Source: Mycolicibacter heraklionensis
GTDB lineage: Bacteria; Actinomycetota; Actinomycetes; Mycobacteriales; Mycobacteriaceae
Assembly (NCBI RefSeq): GCF_001021505.1
Contig: NZ_LDPO01000016.1
Location: 1 to 64,000, forward strand
Length of the DNA stretch: 64,000 nt
Direction: 5' to 3'
Shown one piece after another: positions 50,918 to 61,889 of the stretch (position 1 is its first letter; the number at the start of each line of letters is the position of its first letter). A program made the translations under genes and the position numbers. The notes beneath the pieces are model-generated. The model saw nothing but the letters and a program-made list of their open reading frames with translations, was not told where the DNA came from and did not search any database.

Positions 50918-52125
50918 TGCTGGGCGTCCTTGAGCGCTCGCCGCGCCGCCCCGACTCGCCGCTTGGCGATGGCCCAGCGGTGCACCTCCGAGGGCCCGTC
51001 GTAAACCCGGAACGGACGCACCTCGCGGGAGAGCCGCGCCGGGGGCAGGTCTTCGGTGACGCCCAGCGCACCGCACATCTGCACGCTGCGGTCGACGATC
51101 CGGAAGATCGCCTCGGCGGCGAAGGTCTTGGCGATCGACGTCGCGTCGCCGGCATTGCCGCCCTGATCCAGTTCCCAGCATGCGCGCACCAGCAGCGCCC
51201 GGGTAGCCGCGATGTCGATTTCGTTGTCGGCCACCATATTTTGGATCATGCCCAGATCGGCCAGCGCCGATTCGAATGCCTGGCGCTGCACGACGTGCGA
51301 CAGCGCGGTGTCGTGTCCACGACGCGCGGCGCCGAGCCAGCGCATGACGTGCGTCATGCGCGCGGGCCCGAGACGCACCTGGGCGTATTCGAAGCCGCGG
51401 TCCACCTCGCCGAGCACCGCTTCGTCGGGAACCCGAACCTCGTCGAAGAACACCTCACAGTGGCCGCCCACCATGGACCGGTCCAGGGTCGAGATGTGTC
51501 GGCCGACGGTCAGACCCGCGGTGTCGGCGGGGACCAGGAACATGGTGGCGCCGCCGCGCTGACCTGCTTCCCCGGAGGTGCGGGCCATGACGATGAAGAA
51601 TCCGGCGCCGTCGGCACCGGTGATGTACCACTTGTGGCCGGAGATGTACCAATCCCCCGACCGGCGTTCGGCCTTGGTCGTCAGCGCGGACGGATCCGAG
51701 CCCGCACCCGGGCCGGGCTCGGTCATCGCGAACGCGGATCGCACGTCGCCGGCTGCCAGGGGCGCAAGGTAGCGAGCCTTCTGCTCGGGGCTGGCCACCT
51801 CCGCCAGCAGATGCACGTTGCCCTCATCGGGGGCGGCGATGTTCACCGCGGCCGGTCCGAACAGTGAATAGCCGGCGGCCTCGAACACCGGCGCCCGGTC
51901 GGACATGTTCAAGCCCAGTCCGCCGTATTCGACGGGCGCGTGCGGCGCGAACACGCCTGCCTCTCGCGCCGCCGCCTGCAGTTCCTTCACCGCGGCGTCC
52001 CCGCCCGCGGCGGCGATGTCCCCACCGAAGCGGTCCTCCACCGGCAGAACCACGTCATCGATGAAAGCTCGCGTCTTGTCGACGAGCGCCGACACTTCCG
52101 GCGAGTAGCTCAACTCGATCGCCAT
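50914..52125 (-). CDS. Acyl-CoA dehydrogenase (FadE family)
   Basis: A 403-residue single-domain acyl-CoA dehydrogenase of the ACAD10/11-like type. FAD and substrate regions are AFAMTEPGPGAGSDPSALTT, ISGHKWYITGADGAGFF and VRPFRVYDGPSEVHRW at the C-terminus. It is coupled to the kinase-like gene by a 4-base overlap. ATG at 52125 is the first in frame. It is divergent from the XRE-TetR regulator gene, which probably controls it through the palindrome at 52248. Confidence 0.92.
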   Translation of the reverse strand: MAIELSYSPEVSALVDKTRAFIDDVVLPVEDRFGGDIAAAGGDAAVKELQAAAREAGVFAPHAPVEYGGLGLNMSDRAPVFEAAGYSLFGPAAVNIAAPDEGNVHLLAEVASPEQKARYLAPLAAGDVRSAFAMTEPGPGAGSDPSALTTKAERRSGDWYISGHKWYITGADGAGFFIVMARTSGEAGQRGGATMFLVPADTAGLTVGRHISTLDRSMVGGHCEVFFDEVRVPDEAVLGEVDRGFEYAQVRLGPARMTHVMRWLGAARRGHDTALSHVVQRQAFESALADLGMIQNMVADNEIDIAATRALLVRACWELDQGGNAGDATSIAKTFAAEAIFRIVDRSVQMCGALGVTEDLPPARLSREVRPFRVYDGPSEVHRWAIAKRRVGAARRALKDAQQ

Positions 52126-52247
52126 GTCACCCCATCACCACACTCGGCATTGACCGACCGATCACTCGGCCCGAACACTACGGACTGTGACACAACAGAC
52201 CATTTCCCGTCAAAATCGACGGTGCGCCGCCGACCTTCCTTCCGGTA

Positions 52248-52268
52248 TTGTTCAGGATTACTGAACAA
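52248..52268. promoter_or_regulatory. Operator-like palindrome TTGTTCAG-5-CTGAACAA
   Basis: Perfect 8-base arms are separated by five bases. The site is 14 bases before the start of the XRE-TetR regulator and 123 bases upstream of the divergent fadE. It is AT-rich relative to the surroundings. Autoregulation by the regulator is the likely purpose. Confidence 0.65.
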
Positions 52269-52282
52269 AAGCGGAGGTGACC

Positions 52283-53194
52283 GTGACGGATTCACCGCAG
52301 TGCGGCACCGCTATCCGTGCCGCCCGTCGGGCCCGGGGGCTGACAGTCCGAGAGCTTGCGCGATCCCTGCGGGTAAGTCCGGCCACCGTGAGCGCGATCG
52401 AAAACGGCAAGACCGGGATCTCGGTGTCACGTCTCCACGAGTGTGCCGCGGCGCTGGGCGTCACGCCGGCCCAGATCTTGGCGGGCACCGTCAGTCCACC
52501 GGCACCCATCCCGGAGTACGCGCCGGCCGACGTTGCCGACTCCGGTCACCGCGACTGGCGACGGTTTCCACCCCTGGCCCTGGACAGCGTCTTGGCGGCA
52601 GCCATCGACGCCTTCGTCGAAACCGGCTACCACGGCAGCACCATGCGAGATATCTCGGCGCGCGCAGGCATGAGCGTGCCCGGGATCTACCACCACTACC
52701 CGGATAAGCAGACGCTGTTGGTCGCGATACTGGACCTGACCATGACCGAACTGCACTGGCGGGTCAACGCGGCCCGTGCCGAAGCGGCAACCGGCCTGCA
52801 CGAGGTGCGGCTGGTCGTTGAAGCCTTGGCCCTGTTCCACACGCACCGCCAGAAGCTGGCCTTCATCGGTGCCAGCGAGATGCGCAGCCTTACCGCGACG
52901 AACCGGCAACGTATCGCCGACTCACGAAATCAACTGCAGCACACCCTCGACGCCGGCATCGACCGCGCCGCGCGGGAACGCGATATCGACGTCGCCGATG
53001 TGCTGGACCGCCGGATCGCGGGACGCGCCATCACCACGATGTGCACCTCGCTGCCGCAGTGGTTCAACGCCGACGGCCCCGCCACGCCCGAGGAAACCGC
53101 ACGCACCTACGCCGATTTTGCGGTCTCGCTACTCAGCAAGCCCCGCGGCCCCGGACTGGATTCACCGCCACCGGCACCCGACGGCAGAATGTGA
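52283..53194 (+). CDS. Dual-HTH regulator: N-terminal XRE domain fused to TetR domain
   Basis: A 303-residue protein. An XRE-type HTH (LTVRELARSLRVSPATVSAIENGKTGIS) at about residues 18-50 is followed by a TetR HTH (STMRDISARAGMSVPGIYHHYPDKQTLL) near residues 110-145 and a TetR ligand-binding region. Start taken as GTG at 52283 with GGAGG five bases upstream; an in-frame GTG at 52277 overlaps the ribosome site. It is divergent from fadE and three bases upstream of 5-oxoprolinase, so it may control both. Fusion of two HTH types gives two possible DNA contacts. Confidence 0.88.
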   Translation: MTDSPQCGTAIRAARRARGLTVRELARSLRVSPATVSAIENGKTGISVSRLHECAAALGVTPAQILAGTVSPPAPIPEYAPADVADSGHRDWRRFPPLALDSVLAAAIDAFVETGYHGSTMRDISARAGMSVPGIYHHYPDKQTLLVAILDLTMTELHWRVNAARAEAATGLHEVRLVVEALALFHTHRQKLAFIGASEMRSLTATNRQRIADSRNQLQHTLDAGIDRAARERDIDVADVLDRRIAGRAITTMCTSLPQWFNADGPATPEETARTYADFAVSLLSKPRGPGLDSPPPAPDGRM

Positions 53195-53197
53195 CCC

Positions 53198-56100
53198 GTG
53201 TCGGCTACCTGGCAGTTCTGGATCGACCGCGGCGGCACGTTCACCGACATCGTGGCGCGCCACCCCGACGGGCGCCTGCTCACTCACAAGCTCCTCTCGG
53301 AGAACCCGGAGCAGTACCGCGATGCGGCCGTGGCCGGAATCCGCGCCCTGCTGCAGATCGAGGGCGACGCACCGATTCCGGCTGGCCTGATCGATGCGGT
53401 GCGGATGGGCACGACGGTGGCCACCAACGCGCTGCTGGAGCGCGCCGGTGAACGCACCCTGCTGGTCATCACGCGGGGTTTCCGAGACGCGCTGCGCATC
53501 GCCTATCAGAATCGGCCACACATCTTCGACCGGCATATCGTGCTGCCTGAGCAACTCTACGAACGCACCATCGAGGTCGATGAACGCGTCGCCGCCGACG
53601 GGACTGTGCTTCGCGCACCGGATCTGGAGGCCCTAGCCGAACAGCTGCGTGCCGCCCACGCCGACGGCATCGGCGCGTGCGCGGTGGTATGTCTGCACAG
53701 CTACCGAAATCCGTTGCATGAAAGGCTGATCGGCGAGCTGGCCCGCGAGATCGGCTTCACCCAGATCTCGTTGTCAGGCGAGGTCAGTCCGCTGCCGAAA
53801 CTGATCCCACGCGGCGACACCGCCGTGGTCGACGCCTATCTGTCGCCGGTATTGCGCCGCTATGTGGCCCAAGTGGCCGACCAGCTCACCGGCGTGCGGC
53901 TGATGTTCATGCAGTCCAACGGCGGGCTGGCGGCGGCAGATCACTTCCGCGGCAAGGACGCGATCCTGTCCGGTCCGGCCGGTGGAATCGTCGGGATGGT
54001 TCGGATGTCGGCGTTGGCGGGCTTCGACTCGGTGATCGGTTTCGACATGGGTGGAACCTCCACCGACGTCTCGCATTACAGCGCTGGATCCGGCGGGTAC
54101 GAGCGGGTGTTCACCACCGAGGTCGCCGGCGTGCGGCTGCGCGCACCGATGCTGCACATTCATACCGTCGCGGCCGGCGGCGGCTCGATCCTGCACTTCG
54201 ACGGCAGCAGGTATCGGGTGGGTCCGGAGTCCGCAGGAGCCGACCCGGGACCGGCCTGCTACCGGCGCAGCGGACCCTTGACCGTCACCGACGCCAACGT
54301 CATGCTCGGACGCATCCAGCCGGCCCATTTTCCGGCGGTGTTCGGGCCTACCGGCGACCAGCCGCTGGATGCCGCGACGGTCAAGCAGTCCTTCGCCGAC
54401 CTGGCCGATGAGATCCTCATCGCCACCGGTGATGACCGCAGTCCCGAGCAGGTTGCCGAAGGGTTCCTGCGCATCGCCGTGGCGAACATGGCCAACGCGG
54501 TCAAGAAGATCTCGGTGGCCAAGGGCTACGACATCACCCGCTACGCCCTGACCACTTTCGGCGGCGCCGGCGGACAGCACGCGTGCGCGGTCGCCGACGA
54601 GCTGGGCATCCGCACCGTGTTGGTGCCGCCCATGGCGGGCGTGCTCTCCGCACTCGGCATCGGGTTGGCCGACACCACCGTGATCCGCGAGCGCGCGATC
54701 GAAACCCGTTTGGGCGCGGCAACCCTCGCCGGCCTGCGCGAGGTCGCGAACAGCTTGGAGCGTCATGCCCGCGCCGAGCTTGCCGCCCAACACATTCCCG
54801 CCGACCGAACCCAGGTGACCCACCGAGTTCACCTCCGTTACCAGGGCACCGACACCTCGATTCCGGTCGAACTCGGCAGCGTGGCCGCGATGACGTCGGC
54901 GTTCGAAGACACGCACCGCAGCATGTATTCCTTCCTGATGGAGCGTCCGCTGATCGCCGAAGCGGTCTCGGTCGAGGCGACCGGCCTCACCGAGCAACCC
55001 GAGCTGTTCGAGCGAAGCGATACCGGCCCTTCCGGTCAGACCAGCGAAGTCGTCCGCCTCTACGCCGGTGGCGCCTGGCATGATGCGCCGCTGCACCGGC
55101 GCGAGTCGATCACCGACGTGGTGACCGGACCGGCCATCATCGCCGAGGACAACGCCACCACCGTCGTCGACGACGGCTGGCAGGCCCAGCTGACCGCCGA
55201 CGGTCAACTGGTGCTGCGGCGGCTGGCCACGGCTGCACCGGCTGCTGCCGGGACTGCCGCCGATCCGGTGCTTCTGGAGATCTTCAACAACCTGTTCATG
55301 GCCATTGCCGAGCAGATGGGAACCCGGCTGGAGGCCACCGCCCAGTCGGTGAACATCCGTGAGCGGCTGGACTTCTCCTGCGCGGTGTTCGACGCCGACG
55401 GCAATCTGGTGGCCAATGCACCCCATATCCCGGTGCACCTGGGATCGATGGGCGCGACGGTCAAGGAAGTGATCGTCCGCCGGGCTTCGACGATGCGGCC
55501 CGGCCAGGTCTATGCGGTCAACGACCCGTACCACGGCGGCACCCACCTGCCCGACATCACCGTCGTCACGCCGGTGTACGCCGACTCCGCGAGCGCGGGC
55601 GACCCCGTGCTGTTCTTTGTGGCCTCACGCGGTCACCATGCCGAAATCGGCGGGACCACACCGGGTTCCATGCCCGCTGACAGCCGATCCGTCGTCGAGG
55701 AGGGGGTGCTGTTCGACAACTGGCTGCTGGTCGACGGCGGCCGGTTCCGCGAACAGCAGACCCGCGACCTTCTCACCGGCGCGACATTCGCCTCGCGCAG
55801 CCCGGACACCAACCTCGCCGATCTGCGGGCGCAAGTCGCCGCGAACCAGAAGGGCATCGACGAGATCCGGTCCATGATCTCCCATTTCGGTCTGGACGTG
55901 GTGCAGGCCTACATGCGCCACGTCCAGGACAACGCCGAGGAGGCGGTCCGCCGGGTCATCGATTCCCTCGACGACGGCGAGTACCGCTATCAGATGGACT
56001 CCGGCGCGACGATCGCGGTGCGGGTCACCGTCGACCGCGCGTCCCGCGGCGCGACCATCGACTTCGGCGGGACATCGCCGCAGTTGGCGACAAACTTCAA

Positions 56101-56800
56101 CGCGCCGTCCTCGGTGGCCACCGCCGCGGTGCTCTACGTGTTCCGCACTCTGGTGGCCGACGACATCCCGATCAACGACGGGTGCCTGCGCCCGCTGCAG
56201 ATCACCATCCCGGACGGCACCCTGTTGTCGCCGGCCTACCCGGCCGCGGTGGTCGCCGGAAACGTCGAGACCTCCCAGGCCATCACCGGCGCGCTGCTGG
56301 CTGCACTGCGGGTGCAGGCCGAAGGCTCCGGGACCATGAACAATGTCACGTTCGGCAATGCCGGCCATCAGTACTACGAGACGCTCGGGTCGGGGTCGGG
56401 CGCCGGCGAAGGTTTCGACGGCGCTTCGGTGGTGCAGACCCACATGACCAACTCGAGGCTCACCGACCCCGAGGTGCTGGAGATGCGTTTCCCGGTGTTG
56501 TTGCGCGAGTACGCGATCCGGCATGGCAGCGGCGGGTCCGGACGCTGGCACGGCGGCGACGGTGGGGTGCGCAGGATGGAGTTCCGTGAGCCGATGACCG
56601 TCAGTGTGCTGACGGGACACCGGCGCGTAGCGCCCTACGGCATGGCCGGCGGGCAAACCGGGGCGCTGGGACGTAACCGGGTGGAACGCGCGGACGGCTC
56701 CGTGACCGAGTTGGCCGGCTGCGATTCCACCGACGTCGGCCCCGGCGACGTGCTGGTGATCGAGACTCCAGGCGGCGGCGGGTATGGCGAGCCCCACTGA
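53198..56800 (+). CDS. oplA: ATP-dependent 5-oxoprolinase / hydantoinase fusion
   Basis: A 1200-residue protein with HyuA-like (about 1-660) and HyuB-like (about 690-1195) halves, the layout of 5-oxoprolinase OplAH. The N-terminal half has [37 protein letters not shown], and [10 protein letters not shown]. The C-terminal half has [18 protein letters not shown]. It converts 5-oxoproline to glutamate with ATP. The start is GTG at 53198 three bases after the regulator stop. From memory M. tuberculosis Rv0266c (oplA, 1209 residues) is at the same place. Confidence 0.93.
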   Translation: MSATWQFWIDRGGTFTDIVARHPDGRLLTHKLLSENPEQYRDAAVAGIRALLQIEGDAPIPAGLIDAVRMGTTVATNALLERAGERTLLVITRGFRDALRIAYQNRPHIFDRHIVLPEQLYERTIEVDERVAADGTVLRAPDLEALAEQLRAAHADGIGACAVVCLHSYRNPLHERLIGELAREIGFTQISLSGEVSPLPKLIPRGDTAVVDAYLSPVLRRYVAQVADQLTGVRLMFMQSNGGLAAADHFRGKDAILSGPAGGIVGMVRMSALAGFDSVIGFDMGGTSTDVSHYSAGSGGYERVFTTEVAGVRLRAPMLHIHTVAAGGGSILHFDGSRYRVGPESAGADPGPACYRRSGPLTVTDANVMLGRIQPAHFPAVFGPTGDQPLDAATVKQSFADLADEILIATGDDRSPEQVAEGFLRIAVANMANAVKKISVAKGYDITRYALTTFGGAGGQHACAVADELGIRTVLVPPMAGVLSALGIGLADTTVIRERAIETRLGAATLAGLREVANSLERHARAELAAQHIPADRTQVTHRVHLRYQGTDTSIPVELGSVAAMTSAFEDTHRSMYSFLMERPLIAEAVSVEATGLTEQPELFERSDTGPSGQTSEVVRLYAGGAWHDAPLHRRESITDVVTGPAIIAEDNATTVVDDGWQAQLTADGQLVLRRLATAAPAAAGTAADPVLLEIFNNLFMAIAEQMGTRLEATAQSVNIRERLDFSCAVFDADGNLVANAPHIPVHLGSMGATVKEVIVRRASTMRPGQVYAVNDPYHGGTHLPDITVVTPVYADSASAGDPVLFFVASRGHHAEIGGTTPGSMPADSRSVVEEGVLFDNWLLVDGGRFREQQTRDLLTGATFASRSPDTNLADLRAQVAANQKGIDEIRSMISHFGLDVVQAYMRHVQDNAEEAVRRVIDSLDDGEYRYQMDSGATIAVRVTVDRASRGATIDFGGTSPQLATNFNAPSSVATAAVLYVFRTLVADDIPINDGCLRPLQITIPDGTLLSPAYPAAVVAGNVETSQAITGALLAALRVQAEGSGTMNNVTFGNAGHQYYETLGSGSGAGEGFDGASVVQTHMTNSRLTDPEVLEMRFPVLLREYAIRHGSGGSGRWHGGDGGVRRMEFREPMTVSVLTGHRRVAPYGMAGGQTGALGRNRVERADGSVTELAGCDSTDVGPGDVLVIETPGGGGYGEPH

Positions 56801-56820
56801 CCGCGGGCTAATCTCTCGCC

Positions 56821-57768
56821 ATGCGGGACCAGTGGAGCCGGCGCGGTTTCTTCGGCCTCTGTGGCGCGGCCGGTGCCGCCGCGCTTCTGGGGTCCTGCTC
56901 GTCGGAAGAACACGGCGACGACGGCACACCCGGACCGGTCACCGTCACCCACATCTTCGGTGAGACCACCGTCGCCGAGCCGCCCGGCCGGGTGGTCTGT
57001 GCCGGCTACACCGGACAGGACGACCTGCTGGCGCTCGGCGTCGTTCCGATCGCGGTGACGAACTGGTTCGGCGACCAGCCGTTTGCGGTGTGGCCCTGGG
57101 CGCAGCGACAGCTCGGGGACGCCAAACCGGTGGTACTGAACTTGGACAACGGGATTGCGGTCAACCAGATCGCCGACCTCAAGCCGGATCTGATCATCGC
57201 GACGAACGCCGGAGTGGACGCCGACACCTATCAGAAGCTGTCGGCGATCGCGCCAACGGTGCCGCAGTCGGGTGGTGACGCATTCTTCGAACCCTGGAAG
57301 GTTCAGGCCGCCGCCATCGGCACAGCGGTGCATCGCGGTCAGCAGATGCAGTCGCTGATCGACGGGGTCGACACCGCGTTCACCGACGTCGCGGCTGCGC
57401 GCCCCGGCTTCAAAGGCAAGAAGGTGCTGCTGCTGGCCGGTCGACTGGACCGGGGAAATGTCAGCGCCGCCACCGGTTGGCGAACCGCGTTTCTCACCCA
57501 GATGGGGCTGACCGTCGCCGATGCCCCGACGGTGATCGAGCATGACCGGATCGGATCCACGCTCGGCGGCGCGGACGTGCTGATCTGGACCACCGAGAGC
57601 GACGACGAGCGCACAGCGCTGTTGGCCGAGCCGGACATCGCCGCGTGCGAGTCGCGCAGCGTCTTCACCACCAAGGATCAGGCCGGCGCGATCGCCTTCG
57701 CCTCCCCGCTGAGCTACCCGCTGGTGGCCGGGCAACTCCCGGCCCTGATCGCCAAGATCACCGGCTAG
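56821..57768 (+). CDS. fecB2: Iron-siderophore ABC transporter substrate-binding lipoprotein (FecB2-like)
   Basis: A 315-residue exported binding protein. The N-terminus has a twin-arginine pair (RRGFF) and a lipobox ending in LLGSC, with Cys26 as the lipid-attachment residue. The mature domain has a class III periplasmic binding fold ([35 protein letters not shown]). It is syntenic with Rv0265c. It lies between oplA and pxpB in what seems one transcript, so its ligand may relate to this operon and not only to siderophores. Confidence 0.9.
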   Translation: MRDQWSRRGFFGLCGAAGAAALLGSCSSEEHGDDGTPGPVTVTHIFGETTVAEPPGRVVCAGYTGQDDLLALGVVPIAVTNWFGDQPFAVWPWAQRQLGDAKPVVLNLDNGIAVNQIADLKPDLIIATNAGVDADTYQKLSAIAPTVPQSGGDAFFEPWKVQAAAIGTAVHRGQQMQSLIDGVDTAFTDVAAARPGFKGKKVLLLAGRLDRGNVSAATGWRTAFLTQMGLTVADAPTVIEHDRIGSTLGGADVLIWTTESDDERTALLAEPDIAACESRSVFTTKDQAGAIAFASPLSYPLVAGQLPALIAKITG

Positions 57769-57865
57769 GGGCCAACTCTGCACGTTCAGTAAGACCCCTC
57801 TGGCATACCCCGCAGAATTGTGTCCTGCGTCACTATTTGGCGTCATTCGGGGCTACGGTCGTGGC

Positions 57866-58525
57866 ATGAGCGTGGCATTGGATTTCACTGATCTCACCAA
57901 GACCGACAGCATCCACGACTACGGCGACAGCGCGCTGCTGCTGCAGTTCGACTCCACCACCGACGTGCTGGCATGGACCGCGGCACTGCATTCCGCCGCG
58001 CTGCCCGGCGTCGTCGACATCGTCCCGGCGTCGCACACGGTGTTGGTGAAAGTGGCCGCACCCAGGTACCAGGCGGGTATCCGGCGCCGCCTGGCGAGCC
58101 TGGACGTCGACACCGACGCGGTCCAGACCAGCGCGCCCGACGGCCCCGCGGACGTGGTGATCGACGTCGTCTACGACGGGCCGGATCTGACCGAGGTGGC
58201 GGAACGGACCGGCCTGAGCGTCGCTCAGGTCATCAACGCCCACACCGCGAGGCCCTGGTTGGTGGGATTCGGTGGGTCCACACCGGGTTTCGCCTACCTA
58301 CTCGGCGGCGACCCCCGGCTGCAGGTGCCCCGTCGCGCCGAGTTGCGTGCCGCGGTTCCGGCAGGCTCGGTGGCGCTGGCCGGCCGGTTCAGCGGCATCT
58401 ACCCGCGGCAGTGGCCGGGCGGCTGGCAGGTGATCGGCCACACCGACGCCGTGTTGTGGGACCTGGACCGTCCCGACCCGGCGCTGTTGACGCCGGGCCT
58501 GTCGGTGCAATTCCGGGCAGCGTGA
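57866..58525 (+). CDS. pxpB: 5-oxoprolinase subunit PxpB (KipI family)
   Basis: A 219-residue allophanate hydrolase subunit 1-type protein. The N-terminal [11 protein letters not shown] and the C-terminal [20 protein letters not shown] and [19 protein letters not shown] are hallmark blocks. With PxpC and PxpA it forms an ATP-dependent 5-oxoprolinase; no pxpA gene is in this window. ATG at 57866 is chosen as the last in-frame start before the DYGDSALL block with room for a normal N-terminus. It is syntenic with Rv0264c. Confidence 0.9.
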   Translation: MSVALDFTDLTKTDSIHDYGDSALLLQFDSTTDVLAWTAALHSAALPGVVDIVPASHTVLVKVAAPRYQAGIRRRLASLDVDTDAVQTSAPDGPADVVIDVVYDGPDLTEVAERTGLSVAQVINAHTARPWLVGFGGSTPGFAYLLGGDPRLQVPRRAELRAAVPAGSVALAGRFSGIYPRQWPGGWQVIGHTDAVLWDLDRPDPALLTPGLSVQFRAA

Positions 58526-58539
58526 GGCGGAGGACGACG

Positions 58540-59433
58540 ATGACTACGTTGGAGATTCTGCACACCGGCCCGCTGGCCCTGGTCGAGGATCTGGGCCGGG
58601 CCGGGTTAGGACACCTGGGTGTCAGCCGATCCGGTGCCGCCGACCGTCGCTCGCACAAGCTGGCCAACCGCTTGCTGGCCAATCCCGACGACCGAGCCAC
58701 CATCGAGGTGGCATTCGGTGGATTTTCGGCGCGGGTTTGCGGCGGCGACGTCGACATCGCGGTCACCGGCGCCGACGCCGGCCCCGACGTCGACGGAGTC
58801 ACTTTCGGCACCAACAGCATTCAGCGGGTCCGCAACGGTCAGGTGGTTTCGCTGGGCACGCCGCGCTCGGGTCTGCGCAGCTACCTGGCGGTGCGGGGCG
58901 GCATCGACGTCACCCCGGTGCTGGGCTCCCGCAGTTACGACGTGATGGGCGAGATCGGCCCCGCCCCGTTGCGCGACGGCGACGTCCTGCAGATCGGCGA
59001 ACGGACCGGCCACTACCCCGAGATCGATCAGGCGCCGGTGGCGACCATCCCCGACGATGTGGTCGAGTTGCGGGTGGCGCCCGGGCCGCGTGACGACTGG
59101 TTCGTCGACCCGGACATCATGGTGCGCACCAACTGGCTGGTGAGTAACCGCAGCGACCGCGTCGGCATGCGCTTGGTGGGAATGCCGCTGGAATACCGTT
59201 GGCCAGAAAGACAATTGCCGGCAGAGGGCGCCGACCGGGGCGCAATCCAGATCCTGCCGAACGGCTTTCCGATAATCCTGGGCCCCGACCATCCGGTGAC
59301 CGGCGCCTACCCGGTGGTGGGCGTGGTGGTCGACGAGGACATCGACACATTGGCCCAGGTCCGGCCCGGGCAGACCGTGCGCATGCACTGGTCGCGACCC
59401 CGCCAACATCCCGCCTCGCGCTCGGCCTGGTAG
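58540..59433 (+). CDS. pxpC: 5-oxoprolinase subunit PxpC (biotin-dependent carboxyltransferase family)
   Basis: A 297-residue partner of PxpB. Family blocks are [43 protein letters not shown], and [30 protein letters not shown] at 58540 has GGAGGACG upstream. It follows pxpB by 14 bases and is syntenic with Rv0263c. It probably forms a complex with PxpB that acts on 5-oxoproline. Confidence 0.9.
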   Translation: MTTLEILHTGPLALVEDLGRAGLGHLGVSRSGAADRRSHKLANRLLANPDDRATIEVAFGGFSARVCGGDVDIAVTGADAGPDVDGVTFGTNSIQRVRNGQVVSLGTPRSGLRSYLAVRGGIDVTPVLGSRSYDVMGEIGPAPLRDGDVLQIGERTGHYPEIDQAPVATIPDDVVELRVAPGPRDDWFVDPDIMVRTNWLVSNRSDRVGMRLVGMPLEYRWPERQLPAEGADRGAIQILPNGFPIILGPDHPVTGAYPVVGVVVDEDIDTLAQVRPGQTVRMHWSRPRQHPASRSAW

Positions 59434-59997
<564 letters not shown>

Positions 59998-60442
59998 CCG
60001 GACGGTTAACGACCGGTAGACACCTGGTGTATATCCGGTAGCCGAGCGGCTCGCGGCCCAAACCGCGCGCGATCCCTGGAGTGTTCATAAGAATCAGCCG
60101 TGTGATTGAAGCGTCGGCCGGATTGGTTGTTAACTTAATATTGCGTCAAGCTCACGGCCAAACCGGCGCGCCGACGCCCACATCGGGGCCGTTCGCCCCC
60201 CGACCAGGAAGAGGCCAGGGACCTGACCTGGGAATACCGATCGCGCTGACCGCAGCGAAGCCCCGCGCCCCCCGTGCGGGCGCCTCGGACGCAAGGCCGG
60301 ATTTCGTGGCTCCCTGCCACTCTGCTGCCAATCGTCGCGGGGGGCTGACTTCAAGGCGACGTCCAGCGAAACGGGCCTTATGGTGTGACCGTCACGGCTT
60401 CCCCCGGCCCTGCACGGCCCCCCTCTGGAAAGACACACCCTC
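59998..60442. other. Intergenic region between aac(2')-like gene and sbtA-like gene
   Basis: About 445 bases without an intact gene. It contains the AT-rich narK-like remnant at 60111-60179. The part near 60300-60440 probably holds the sbtA promoter, but I cannot point to clear boxes. I see no insertion-sequence ends. Confidence 0.5.
60111..60179 (+). pseudogene. Short remnant of a narK-like nitrate transporter gene
   Basis: Read in frame from 60111 the translation contains VVNLILRQAHGQTG. The intact NarK nearby has AINLILRQAYASSG at its C-terminal signature. Seven residues in a row (NLILRQA) and several flanking residues agree. No more of the gene is recognisable, and AT-rich codons (TTA, ATA) suggest decay. 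A narU-type gene lies in this general area in M. tuberculosis (Rv0267), which supports loss of a paralogue. Confidence 0.45.
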
Positions 60443-61663
60443 ATGCTGTACGAGTTCTGGCACAACTTCACCCACAACTTGTTCAAGCCACTGTTGCTTT
60501 TCTTCTACATGGGGTTCCTCATCCCACTGCTGAAGATCAAGTTCGAGTTCCCCTACGTGCTGTATCAGGGGTTGACGTTGTATTTGCTGCTGGCCATCGG
60601 TTGGCATGGCGGCGAGGAACTCGCAACCATCGACGCATCCAGCATCGGTGGCGTCCTGGGCTTCATCGTGCTGGGCTTCGCAACCAACTTGATCATCGGA
60701 TTCGTCGCCTACTGGTTGCTGACCCGGATGACCAAGATGAGGCGTATCGACCGTGCCACCGTCGCCGGCTACTACGGGTCGGATTCCGCCGGCACCTTCG
60801 CCACCTGCCTGGGCGTGCTCGCCACGTTGGATATCGCGTTCGACGCCTATATGCCCGTGATGTTGGCCGTCATGGAGATTCCGGGCTGCATCGTGGCACT
60901 GGCCCTGGTGGGACGATTGCGTGCACGCGGGATGGACGCGCAGGGCAACATGGCCGACGAGCCCGGCTACAACCAGAAGGTCAGCCGGCAACTCGTCGCC
61001 GCTGTCCAGGTCAGCGGGGCACAATCCACCACGCGCCACGACCAGGGCATCCAGGACGAAATCGACCTCGCGCTGGAACGGCAGGAGCACGTCCAGCCGG
61101 GCGCAGTAACGGTGACTACGCCCGCGCCACCGCCCAGTGGAGCGCTGCTGCGGGAGGTGCTGCTCAACCCGGGGCTCTACCTGCTGTTCGGTGGGATCCT
61201 CATCGGCTTCGTCGGCCGACTGCAGGGGGCGTCGGTCATCGAAGACGGTGACCACGTCTTCGTCACCGCGTTTCAGGGGATGCTGTGCCTCTTCCTGCTC
61301 GAAATGGGGATGACGGCCTCGCGCAAGCTCAAGGACCTGCGGTCCGCAGGGCGCGGTTTGATCGCCTTTGGGTTGTTGGCCCCCAATCTCTTTGCGATAG
61401 CAGGAATTTTCATCATCCACACCTACTCGCAATTGACCGGCACCCATTTCGAGGCCGGCAGCTATGTACTGTTCGCGGTGCTGTGCGGCGCAGCTTCCTA
61501 CATCGCCGTGCCGGCGGTGCAGCGAATGGCAATCCCCGAGGCCAGTCCGACGGTTCCACTGGCCGCATCGCTGGGCCTGACGTTCTCCTACAACGTGACC
61601 ATCGGGATTCCGCTGTATCTCCAGATCGCCAAGGCGGTCAACGTCTGGCTTCCAGTCAGCTGA
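60443..61663 (+). CDS. sbtA: Sodium-dependent bicarbonate transporter (SbtA family)
   Basis: A 406-residue polytopic membrane protein with two five-helix halves joined by a hydrophilic segment (about 165-225). GYYGSDSAGTFATCLGVLATL in the first half and YVLFAVLCGAASYIAVPAVQRMAIPEASPTVPLAASLGLTFSYNVTIGIPLY in the second are family blocks. SbtA imports bicarbonate with sodium in cyanobacteria. No SbtB regulator is adjacent. It lies between the aac(2')-like gene and narK, where M. tuberculosis has no gene. ATG at 60443 is the first in frame. Confidence 0.9.
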   Translation: MLYEFWHNFTHNLFKPLLLFFYMGFLIPLLKIKFEFPYVLYQGLTLYLLLAIGWHGGEELATIDASSIGGVLGFIVLGFATNLIIGFVAYWLLTRMTKMRRIDRATVAGYYGSDSAGTFATCLGVLATLDIAFDAYMPVMLAVMEIPGCIVALALVGRLRARGMDAQGNMADEPGYNQKVSRQLVAAVQVSGAQSTTRHDQGIQDEIDLALERQEHVQPGAVTVTTPAPPPSGALLREVLLNPGLYLLFGGILIGFVGRLQGASVIEDGDHVFVTAFQGMLCLFLLEMGMTASRKLKDLRSAGRGLIAFGLLAPNLFAIAGIFIIHTYSQLTGTHFEAGSYVLFAVLCGAASYIAVPAVQRMAIPEASPTVPLAASLGLTFSYNVTIGIPLYLQIAKAVNVWLPVS

Positions 61664-61889
61664 CAGAAGGTTCCAACGGAACACAACGCTTTGCCATTTG
61701 GCGGAGTAACCAGGCGAAATGTCCTGCGCGCGCAGCTGATACGTGACATGCGCCACTAATAGGCCCTGGGCGCACCTCTTTTTCAGGTTCTGCTCTGCGA
61801 CTTGCCAGTTCGGGTCGGTAGGTTCGCACACCGTCCATCGTGATGCGAGATTCACCGCGTGACGGTGGCCCAGAGCCCGAGGAGACCGC

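Noticed and set aside
53774-55546. 590-residue minus-strand frame opposite oplA
   Set aside because: It is a shadow of a well-conserved 5-oxoprolinase.
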